A stretch of 64,000 nt of DNA, taken from positions 1,843,501-1,907,500 of the forward strand of contig NC_015977.1 of the NCBI RefSeq assembly GCF_000225345.1. The letters are read 5' to 3'. This DNA is from Roseburia hominis A2-183. GTDB taxonomy: Bacteria; Bacillota; Clostridia; Lachnospirales; Lachnospiraceae. Within the stretch, counting starts at the first letter, position 1, and every line of letters begins with the position of its first letter. The position numbers and the translations under genes are program-made. The notes below the pieces were generated by a model. That model was not told where the DNA came from. It was given only the letters and a program-made list of their open reading frames with translations, and did no database searches. This document shows positions 46,981 through 53,506 of the stretch, in pieces.

Positions 46981-48432
46981 CTATGGTCTGCCCACGATAT
47001 CCTCATACAGCCGCGCATACATCTCCGCTGACTTTTTCCAGGAGAAATCCTCCCGCATCGCACGCTCCGCAATGCCGTTCCAGCATTTTCTCTGCGTGTA
47101 ATACACGCGCATCGCATAGCGGAGGACGCCCAGCATTTCATGCGCATTATAATTGGCAAAGGAGAATCCTGTGCCGGTCTGCTCGTATTCATTGTACGGC
47201 ATCACCGTATCTTTCAGCCCGCCCGTCTCGCGCACGATCGGCACGGTTCCGTAGCGAAGACTCATCAGCTGCGACAGACCACACGGCTCAAACAGCGACG
47301 GCATTAAAAACGCATCGCAGGAGCCGTAGATGCGGTGTGCAAGCTCCTCCGAGTAGCCGATCGTCACGTGAATCTTCTGCGGATATTTTTCCGCAAAATA
47401 GCGCAGCATCTCCTCGTAGCGCGCCTCACCGGTACCCGCCACCACAAGCTGCAGACGCTCGGTGCTCATCAGTTCATCCATCACATAGGCAATCAGGTCA
47501 AATCCCTTCTGATCCGTCATCCGGGACACCATTCCAAGTAAAAATACGTCCTTATCCACCGGGAGTCCCAAAAGCTTCTGAAGCTTTAACTTATTGAGTC
47601 CCTTCCCCTCCGTGTGATTGGTCTCGTTGTAATGGTTCGCCAGATAGGCATCTGTCTGCGGATCATATTCCCTGATATCAATGCCGTTTAAGATTCCATA
47701 CAGGCTGCCTTCCCGGGCGCGCATCAGACCGTCCAATCCCTCTCCGCCCTCCGGCGTCATGATCTCTCTCGCATATGTGGGGCTCACCGTCGTGACCGCA
47801 TCGGCATACACCACACCGCCCTTCAGGTAGTTGGCCTCCCCGTAGGACTCCAGCTTATCCGAAGAAAAGATCTGCTCTGGCAGACCGGTAATATCTATAA
47901 CCGCCGGCAGTGAGAACCTTCCCTGAAACTTCAGATTGTGAACGGAAAAGACCGTGCGGATATTGGAATAACATCTCTGATCCCCGTAAAATGTCCGCAA
48001 GAATACCGGTACCAGTCCCGTCTGCCAGTCATGGCAGTGAATGACATCCGGCCAGAAATCCAGATACGGCAGCGCCTCTAACACCGCTTTCGAGAAGAAT
48101 GCGAACTTCTCCACGTCCTCATAGATATTGTGATACGGCTTATCTCCCGCAAAGTAGAATTCATTGTCCACAAAATAGTATGTAATGCCGTTCTGTACCG
48201 TTTCAAAGATACCGACGTACTGTCTCCGCCAGCTGAGATTCACATAGAAATGGCAGACAAACCGCAGCTGTGCCTTCCACTTTTCATCCATGCATAAATA
48301 CTTTGGCATGATAATGCGCACATCAAAATGCTTCTTATCGAAATACCCCGGCAGCGATCCGGTCACATCCGCCAGACCACCCGTTTTCATAAACGGCACT
48401 GCTTCCGAAGCTGCAAATAAAATCTTCATCAT
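46981..48432 (-). CDS. glgA: Glycogen synthase (GT5)
   Basis: GlgA extends alpha-1,4-glucan from ADP-glucose. The N-terminal substrate loop K-T-G-G-L-A-D-V-T-G-S-L-P is at residues 16-28. The catalytic C-terminal E-P-C-G-L-S-Q segment (near 380) and G-G-L-K-D-T-V are present. The 483-residue length is normal. No other glycogen gene is in the window. It lies 28 bases after the S24/S26 peptidase gene and could be cotranscribed with it, although the functions look unrelated. Confidence 0.94.
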   Translation of the reverse strand: MMKILFAASEAVPFMKTGGLADVTGSLPGYFDKKHFDVRIIMPKYLCMDEKWKAQLRFVCHFYVNLSWRRQYVGIFETVQNGITYYFVDNEFYFAGDKPYHNIYEDVEKFAFFSKAVLEALPYLDFWPDVIHCHDWQTGLVPVFLRTFYGDQRCYSNIRTVFSVHNLKFQGRFSLPAVIDITGLPEQIFSSDKLESYGEANYLKGGVVYADAVTTVSPTYAREIMTPEGGEGLDGLMRAREGSLYGILNGIDIREYDPQTDAYLANHYNETNHTEGKGLNKLKLQKLLGLPVDKDVFLLGMVSRMTDQKGFDLIAYVMDELMSTERLQLVVAGTGEARYEEMLRYFAEKYPQKIHVTIGYSEELAHRIYGSCDAFLMPSLFEPCGLSQLMSLRYGTVPIVRETGGLKDTVMPYNEYEQTGTGFSFANYNAHEMLGVLRYAMRVYYTQRKCWNGIAERAMREDFSWKKSAEMYARLYEDIVGRP

Positions 48433-48460
48433 GTAATCACCCCCAGGCTTTTTGATCCCT

Positions 48461-48937
48461 CTATTTATTATAGCGCTTATTGTTTCTTCTGAAAAGTGCG
48501 AATCTTACCATGCGCCGCAGCCGCGCGGCAGGCACCATAATAGCTCTGCGCGCCGGTCTGAGCCATAGCCACACCACACTTAACATCCGGTATCCCGGAT
48601 TCCCCACATCCATATAGCGTCCGTCTCTTACCATACCGGTCATTTTCCCCTTGACCTGCTCCCGCCGCACGGGTCCCTCGATGGCTGTCTGGTGATCCCC
48701 CAGCAGATACAGTCCGTCCTGCCCGATCTTATAAATCCGGTGCAGTACCAGCATTCCGTTTTCCCTGCGATAAAGCACAACGTCCCCGCGCCGCAGCGCG
48801 CTCCCATCCTCTATGCCGGCAAGTACCACCTCGTCCCTCCGCGGATCTATAAACGGATACATGCTGTACCCCTGTGGATGAATCTGTATGCATACTCCCG
48901 CCTTAAGGAGCGGCTCAATCTCATAGATCTGCTCCAT
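48461..48937 (-). CDS. S24/S26-family peptidase-like protein
   Basis: The 158-residue protein has the signal-peptidase/LexA-type core. The serine lies in P-Q-G-Y-S-M-Y-P-F near residue 25, then G-D-V-V-L-Y-R, and histidine in L-V-L-H-R-I where bacterial type I enzymes carry the catalytic lysine. The Ser-His layout recalls SipW/archaeal-type signal peptidases. Unlike those, no clear N-terminal membrane anchor is seen; hydrophobic residues cluster near 110-130. The ATG at 48937 is chosen for GGGAGGGG four bases upstream. Divergent from a PqqD/HPr-kinase gene, it may process the leader peptides encoded at 52-53 kb. Confidence 0.75.
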   Translation of the reverse strand: MEQIYEIEPLLKAGVCIQIHPQGYSMYPFIDPRRDEVVLAGIEDGSALRRGDVVLYRRENGMLVLHRIYKIGQDGLYLLGDHQTAIEGPVRREQVKGKMTGMVRDGRYMDVGNPGYRMLSVVWLWLRPARRAIMVPAARLRRMVRFALFRRNNKRYNK

Positions 48938-48963
48938 TCTTCCCCTCCCGTTTCTCTTCATTC

Positions 48964-48996
48964 ATTGTAGCATTTTTTACCTCTGAATGCTATAAT
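48964..48996. promoter_or_regulatory. Divergent promoter region with inverted repeat
   Basis: TATAAT (48991-48996, plus strand) and TACAAT (48969-48964, minus strand) are the -10 boxes for the PqqD/HPr-kinase gene and the peptidase gene. They lie inside an inverted repeat TTGTAGCATT (48965-48974) / AATGCTATAA (48986-48995), nine of ten bases complementary. Neither side has a good -35 box. Shared regulation of the two genes is likely but inferred. Confidence 0.45.
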
Positions 48997-49036
48997 AAGC
49001 ATACTTATGAACCGCTAATAAAGGAGTGACACCGGT

Positions 49037-50179
49037 ATGAAACTCAACGATCGATACATCAAGGCAACGCTCGCAGGTATTCCCTATCTGCTTCCTTACG
49101 GACAGCTCATCGCAGCTCCCGCTCCTGCCACCCGGCTCAACGATTCCGGGGCACTTCTGTGGGACGGCATCTTAGAGGGCGATAGCCGCGAGGAACTGCT
49201 CGCCCTTCTCGCAGACCGTTACCATGCCACAGAGCGCGAGCGCGCGGCACTTGCGGAAGATGTCGACCAGTATCTTCATTCCCTGTGCCGTATGGGAATT
49301 CTTCTTGCGGATACACCCGAAAGCCGGGGCGATGATACGCCTCCTCTTTTCTACCGCATCGGTCCTCTGGTCTTTTCCTACCGCGGTCCCTCTCTCCTAT
49401 ACGACCGCTTCTTCTCCGCTTTTTCCTGCGAAGAGGAAGACTTCGACCAGGAGGTTCTTATTCTGACCGGGAAACCGGCTTCCATTCCTTACGGCGCCGT
49501 GCTTATTCACACGGAGGAACTTACCATCTGCGACAGCGGAAGTTCGTATTGTTTCTTTTTTGCAGCGCCGTGGGGCATCCGCGAAATGCATGTAAAAAAA
49601 GACGGCTCGCGCGCCGTCCTTTACCGCATGCCGGATCCGGATGATATGCACATCGAAGACCTGTTTCACGCACTTCGCTTCGCTTTTCTCATCCTGGCTC
49701 AGCAGAAGGAGCTTTATGTGCTGCACTCCGCCTCTTTTTTGTACCGCGGGCGCGCCTTTCTCGTTTCCGGCAGTTCCGGAACCGGGAAGTCCACACACTC
49801 TGCCCTGTGGCATGATCTGTACCAGACGCCCCTCTTAAACGGCGACTTAAACCTGCTCGGAATCAGAGACAACATACCCTACGCCTATGGACTTCCATGG
49901 TGCGGCACATCGGGCATCTGCACCCCGAAAGACTATCCGCTCGGCGGCATCATCTTCTTAAAGCAGGCTGCCATAGATCAGGTGCAGTCCCTGCAGCCGG
50001 ACGAAAAAGTGCTCCACATCCTGCAGCGGATGATCTCCCCCGCGTGGACAAAGGAGCTTCTCCTTCGCAATCTGCATTTTTCCGAAGCCCTCGCTCCGCT
50101 CATCTTTTCCTGCCGGCTGTACTGCACGAAAGAGCCTTCCGCTGCCAGGACCTTAAAAGCCGCCATCGATGCTCTTTAG
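49037..50179 (+). CDS. PqqD domain fused to HPr kinase-like domain
   Basis: The first 95 residues look like a PqqD/RiPP-recognition domain, with L-N-D-S-G-A-L-L-W-D and V-D-Q-Y-L-H-S-L-C-R-M-G-I-L. The C-terminal half has the HPr kinase/phosphorylase-type P-loop S-G-S-S-G-T-G-K-S-T-H-S (near 254) followed by N-G-D-L-N-L and G-L-P-W-C-G-T-S-G. In lasso-peptide clusters such as paeninodin, HPr-kinase homologues phosphorylate the precursor peptide. This fusion would bring a leader-binding domain and a kinase together. The gene is convergent with the ABC exporter (stops overlap by four bases) and shares a promoter region with the peptidase. The substrate is inferred to be one of the nearby leader peptides. 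Confidence 0.82.
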   Translation: MKLNDRYIKATLAGIPYLLPYGQLIAAPAPATRLNDSGALLWDGILEGDSREELLALLADRYHATERERAALAEDVDQYLHSLCRMGILLADTPESRGDDTPPLFYRIGPLVFSYRGPSLLYDRFFSAFSCEEEDFDQEVLILTGKPASIPYGAVLIHTEELTICDSGSSYCFFFAAPWGIREMHVKKDGSRAVLYRMPDPDDMHIEDLFHALRFAFLILAQQKELYVLHSASFLYRGRAFLVSGSSGTGKSTHSALWHDLYQTPLLNGDLNLLGIRDNIPYAYGLPWCGTSGICTPKDYPLGGIIFLKQAAIDQVQSLQPDEKVLHILQRMISPAWTKELLLRNLHFSEALAPLIFSCRLYCTKEPSAARTLKAAIDAL

Positions 50180-51942
50180 AATTCCCGCATCATCTGACGG
50201 ATCTCTTCCTCCTGCATCTGCACACACTTCTGCTCCCGGATGCGGTACACCTTCTGACAGATGGACAATACCGTCGGGCGGTGTGTTGTGACGATACAGG
50301 TGCGTGGCTCCGTGGTGCTCATGATATTCCGCAGCACTCTGCGCTCCGTTACGACGTCTAACGCCGAGGTCGCCTCATCCAGCAGAAGAATCGGTGATCG
50401 GCGAAGCAGTGCTCTGGCAATCGACAGACGCTGCGCCTGTCCCTCCGAGAATCCGCCTCCACGCTCTCCAACCATGGAATAGATCCCATCGGGAAGTTTT
50501 TCCACAAACTCCCAGGCACATGCCGCCTTTAACACTTCACAGATTTCCTCATCCGAGGCTTCCGGTCTTACATTTCTCATATTTTCCGCGATTGTTCCCG
50601 AAAACATGGTATTCCCCTGCGGCACATAGGAAAACAGCCGTCTTGCAGAGGGATCTACGGCGATCTTCTCCCCGTCCGTCTCCCCGATCAGGATCCGCTC
50701 TCCCTCCTGCGGATGCAAAAGCCCCAGCATCAGGCGGAGCATTGTCGTCTTCCCCTCCCCGGAAGGTCCCACGAGAGCGACAATCTCCTTGGGACGCGCC
50801 AAAAAGTCTGCACCGCAAAACACCTGCTTTCCATTATGATAGGCGTAACTCACCCCGGAAAAGACGATTCCGATGCCATCCGACCGATTCTGTCCGGCGA
50901 ACTGCTCCACCTGATCGGCATCCGAAAAATCTTCCTTGGGCATATCGAGAATGTCCATCAGTCTTCCCGCCGATGTGGTTAAAGACACTGCCGTGGGCAC
51001 CAGAGACACCAGCTGGTTTAAGGTTCCCGTGAGAGAGCCCGACAGCGATAAAAACATGGTCATGGTACCGTAGGAGATCGCACCGCTCCACACACGGTAG
51101 ATTCCAAACCCGTAGCAGCTGTAAGACACCGCAAGTCCCACGATCGACAGCAGAATTGAGGTCGCCATAGACATTTTCTGAAACTCCAGCTTCATGGTGA
51201 GATACTCCCGCTGCAGACCGCGCAGACGCTCCGCGTACAGCCGGATCAGATCAAATGCCTTGATCGTCTGGATATTGGAAAACGCCTCCTGATTAAAGCC
51301 CGACATCTTTGCGCTCATCGCCGCACTCCGCTCATTATTCCCCTTCATGCGGCGAAGCAGCGTCTTCGACATCAGCATGCTGACCGGCATTCCGATCAGC
51401 GCTAATAACGCGAACATCGGATCATGGTAGAACACGACCGCAAAGGTGCTGACAAAACGCACCGTATAGATCACGAGATTCGGAATCCAGTTTAGGACAC
51501 CGCTTGAAATATTGGAGGCATCCGAACTCCAGCGCGTTAAAAGATCTCCCGTGTGGTAGTTCTGGATTGACTCCAGATCCGTCAACAGCATTTTTTCAAA
51601 AATATCCGCCTTGATGGCATTGTCCACGCTGATGCTGATCTTGTTCGCAAAGTAATTGGAGATCTGGGAAATCAGGACATTTCCAACCGAGAACCCGATA
51701 TAGAGGCAGAAGGTGCGCGCCAGAAGCCCCGCCTGCTGTCCTGTGATAATATCCACCATATCGCGGGAAATGAGACTTGAAATGAGCGATACCAGCGTTC
51801 CCGCAAGTCCCAGAAGCGTATAAAATATCATCTGCTTCCAATAAAGTCTCGCATATTCGTAGATCCATAGCGTCTGTCTCCACATATCACGGAGCATTCC
51901 CTCTTTGATCCGCTCTCTGTAATGTCTGAACTTCTCAAGCAT
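50176..51942 (-). CDS. ABC exporter (fused permease and ATPase)
   Basis: The 588-residue protein has six membrane helices (about 30-310) and an ATPase with G-P-S-G-E-G-K-T-T (near 385), F-S-E-G-Q-A-Q-R (signature with E replacing a G) and L-L-L-D-E-A-T-S-A-L-D. There is no N-terminal C39 peptidase domain, so leader removal would need a separate protease. The start has only AGGA eight bases upstream. It lies just downstream of three leader-peptide genes and is the candidate exporter for them. Confidence 0.9.
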   Translation of the reverse strand: MLEKFRHYRERIKEGMLRDMWRQTLWIYEYARLYWKQMIFYTLLGLAGTLVSLISSLISRDMVDIITGQQAGLLARTFCLYIGFSVGNVLISQISNYFANKISISVDNAIKADIFEKMLLTDLESIQNYHTGDLLTRWSSDASNISSGVLNWIPNLVIYTVRFVSTFAVVFYHDPMFALLALIGMPVSMLMSKTLLRRMKGNNERSAAMSAKMSGFNQEAFSNIQTIKAFDLIRLYAERLRGLQREYLTMKLEFQKMSMATSILLSIVGLAVSYSCYGFGIYRVWSGAISYGTMTMFLSLSGSLTGTLNQLVSLVPTAVSLTTSAGRLMDILDMPKEDFSDADQVEQFAGQNRSDGIGIVFSGVSYAYHNGKQVFCGADFLARPKEIVALVGPSGEGKTTMLRLMLGLLHPQEGERILIGETDGEKIAVDPSARRLFSYVPQGNTMFSGTIAENMRNVRPEASDEEICEVLKAACAWEFVEKLPDGIYSMVGERGGGFSEGQAQRLSIARALLRRSPILLLDEATSALDVVTERRVLRNIMSTTEPRTCIVTTHRPTVLSICQKVYRIREQKCVQMQEEEIRQMMREF

Positions 51943-51983
51943 TGTAATTTTCCTATTCTTTCATAAAAATGAATTCTGTCTGC

Positions 51984-52096
51984 AGGATTCTCCGCCTGCG
52001 GCGGGTCGCTCTTGCGACATCTTTCGTCTCCGCCGCAGTGCGATCCCTGGAGAGTTTTTTATGTAATAGGAAAGAAGTTTCCTATTACATAAAAAA
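51984..52096. repeat. Structured non-coding element, copy 2
   Basis: This stretch shares order and partial sequence with 28599-28763. Both have an ATTCTCCGC start, then GTCGC or TTCGC, then CCGC, GCGATCC or GCGCATCC, and GAG before GTTTTTTAT. It ends in a perfect 19-bp hairpin TTTTTTATGTAATAGGAAA (52055-52073) / TTTCCTATTACATAAAAAA (52078-52096) with a four-base loop. The open frame across it has no ribosome binding site and I treat it as non-coding. Confidence 0.7.
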
Positions 52097-52136
52097 GAGC
52101 TTCACAGGAGGAACCGATTCCTCCCGCGAAGCTTTT
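52092..52136 (-). terminator. Terminator of the leader-peptide genes
   Basis: On the minus strand AGCTTC and GGAGGAA with their complements form an interrupted stem (about 52098-52134) followed by CTTTTTT. It lies 36 bases beyond the last peptide gene and shares its T-run with the hairpin of the repeat element. Confidence 0.82.
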
Positions 52137-52171
52137 GACTTCTCACATCCGCCCGGTCGCCTGCCGGCTTC

Positions 52172-52546
52172 TTAATCTGTAATGTTCACGCTTGTCACCG
52201 CAAGCCCCGCATCTGCCTGCACAACCAGATCCCCGAGTCCGATATTGTCGGTCGGATTCTGATGATAGTTATAATTGATCACAAGTGTATTCGTTCCGCT
52301 GCCGGATACCAGTGATCCGCCGGAACTGGTGTAGGTTACCGGAAGACTGAACGAAATGGTCAGTGTCTGCGCCTCTTTCGTATGATCGGCACTGTGCTGA
52401 CCGTTCACCTGGATACGGTACTCCCCGCTTCCGGACTGCGGTGTCTGATGAATGTACGCACTCGCCGTATAGCATCCGCTTGCAAGATAGACCCCTTCCG
52501 CAAGCTCTTCTGTTCTAAGAATCACAGGACTCTCATAATTCGTCAT
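52172..52546 (-). CDS. Leader-bearing peptide 1 with beta-rich C-terminal part
   Basis: The 124-residue product starts M-T-N-Y-E-S-P-V-I-L and has the shared leader ending T-E-E-L-A-E-G-V-Y-L-A-S-G (about 12-24). The remainder contains a single cysteine directly after the leader. It is rich in Gly, Ser, Thr, Asn and alternating hydrophobic residues (for example L-T-I-S-F-S-L-P-V-T-Y), suggesting a small beta-sandwich. It thus differs completely from the cores of the two sister genes. GGGGG lies seven bases upstream of the ATG. It is 25 bases after gene 2 and cotranscribed with it. I know no named family. Confidence 0.78.
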   Translation of the reverse strand: MTNYESPVILRTEELAEGVYLASGCYTASAYIHQTPQSGSGEYRIQVNGQHSADHTKEAQTLTISFSLPVTYTSSGGSLVSGSGTNTLVINYNYHQNPTDNIGLGDLVVQADAGLAVTSVNITD

Positions 52547-52571
52547 AGCATTTCCCCCGTTTTAAAGATTG

Positions 52572-52907
52572 TTACATGTTCCAGTCTGTGACCGCATCAT
52601 CCGGACCATAGCCCTTCTTCTCCCATGACGGCTTACGGTTACCATTATCCACATCGTAACTTCCCGCATACCCGGAATCCACATAATGGCTCAACAGACC
52701 GCAGCCGGAAGCAGTATTCGCCGGGCATCCAAGACATCCGAACTGCTGCTTGTATCCGCGTGTGGTGCCATTCCAGTCGGAATAATCCGGCGCCTGCCAC
52801 ACACCGTTCATGTAGACACTGTCACACTTGATGCCTCCGCTTGCAAGATAAACCCCCTCTGCAAGCTCCTCCGTCCGTATCATCACCGGACGCTCATAAT
52901 TCTTCAT
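52572..52907 (-). CDS. Leader-bearing peptide 2 with four-cysteine core
   Basis: From the ATG at 52907 (AAGGTGG eight bases upstream) the 111-residue product begins M-K-N-Y-E-R-P-V-M-I and has the same T-E-E-L-A-E-G-V-Y-L-A-S-G-G leader. The core holds C-D-S-V-Y-M-N-G-V-W-Q-A-P-D-Y-S, then G-C-L-G-C-P-A-N and G-C-G-L, spacing shared with peptide 3. The tail is rich in Gly, Asp, Tyr and Trp. It has its own perfect promoter and a hairpin just ahead of the ribosome binding site. No known family is recognised. Confidence 0.8.
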   Translation of the reverse strand: MKNYERPVMIRTEELAEGVYLASGGIKCDSVYMNGVWQAPDYSDWNGTTRGYKQQFGCLGCPANTASGCGLLSHYVDSGYAGSYDVDNGNRKPSWEKKGYGPDDAVTDWNM

Positions 52908-52935
52908 AAAACCAGCCACCTTCTAACACTTTTTT

Positions 52936-52951
52936 GCGGCACTTCTGCCGC
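52936..52951 (-). promoter_or_regulatory. Hairpin in the 5' leader of peptide 2
   Basis: GCGGCA (52936-52941) and TGCCGC (52946-52951) form a six-bp stem with a four-base loop between the promoter and the ribosome binding site. On the coding strand it is followed by A rather than T, so it is not a terminator; it may stabilise the messenger. Confidence 0.5.
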
Positions 52952-52971
52952 TGACTCATACACATATTTTA

Positions 52972-53000
52972 AGTATAAAATTCTGTGTTTACGCTGTCAA
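52972..53000 (-). promoter_or_regulatory. Promoter of peptides 2 and 1
   Basis: TTGACA (53000-52995) and TATACT (52977-52972) are 17 bases apart on the minus strand, in the 132-base gap after peptide 3. It is one of the strongest promoters in the window and should give high expression. Confidence 0.82.
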
Positions 53001-53039
53001 GCATGAATTTTCTGCCAGAACGGCATGCCGGCATTTTCT

Positions 53040-53360
53040 CTACCAGACCATGGCATCCGGTGTCAGTCCCTGCTGTTCCCAGACAGGCTGATAGACATTT
53101 CCGGCGACTTTTGCATCACCCTTTTGCAGCTTGCAGCCGTCACCGTCATCCGCCGCACAGCCCTCGCAGCCTTTTCTGTCATAGGCACGCATCTGCACAT
53201 TGCTGTTGCTGTAATCCGGCTTTTTCCAGGCTCCCTTCATGTACCGGCTGTCACATCCACCTGCCGTCGGATCTTCCCCGGTCTGTCCGCCGCTTGCCAG
53301 ATAGACGCCCTCCGAACATTCCGTCATCAAAATCACTTCCGGTTTTTCATAGTTCTGCAT
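53040..53360 (-). CDS. Leader-bearing peptide 3 with four-cysteine core
   Basis: The ATG at 53360 follows GGAAGGTGG by six bases. The 106-residue product begins M-Q-N-Y-E-K-P-E-V-I-L with leader E-C-S-E-G-V-Y-L-A-S-G-G. Its core has C-D-S-R-Y-M-K-G-A-W-K-K-P-D-Y-S, then G-C-E-G-C-A-A-D and G-C-K-L, matching peptide 2 position by position at the cysteines. An extra cysteine lies inside the leader. It has a separate upstream region with direct repeats. Function unknown; a secreted, possibly disulfide-bonded or modified peptide is inferred. Confidence 0.8.
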   Translation of the reverse strand: MQNYEKPEVILMTECSEGVYLASGGQTGEDPTAGGCDSRYMKGAWKKPDYSNSNVQMRAYDRKGCEGCAADDGDGCKLQKGDAKVAGNVYQPVWEQQGLTPDAMVW

Positions 53361-53410
53361 AAGAAACCACCTTCCACAATCCCACCACATACAGGATTCT
53401 TTTTCTTTTC

Positions 53411-53464
53411 ATTATAGTGGTTTCTGCGGCGTGATTCCTCGTACAAACTTGTGATTTCTTGTAC
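53411..53464 (-). promoter_or_regulatory. Activator-type promoter of peptide 3
   Basis: A perfect TATAAT (53416-53411) lacks a recognisable -35. In its place two direct repeats lie upstream, GTGATTCCTCGTAC (53431-53444) and GTGATTTCTTGTAC (53451-53464), identical at 12 of 14 positions with a 20-base period. A weaker third copy may follow. Direct repeats about two helical turns apart beside a -35-less promoter resemble LytTR-type (AgrA-like) operators; no such regulator gene is in the window. Confidence 0.55.
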
Positions 53465-53506
53465 GATTTTGCACTTGTAAGCCTTTGTACTTGCATCGTT
53501 GTGCAC

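Noticed and set aside
51969..52175. A 68-codon plus-strand frame before the peptide genes
   Set aside because: It crosses the structured repeat and the terminator hairpin and lacks a start signal; it is a translation of a non-coding element.
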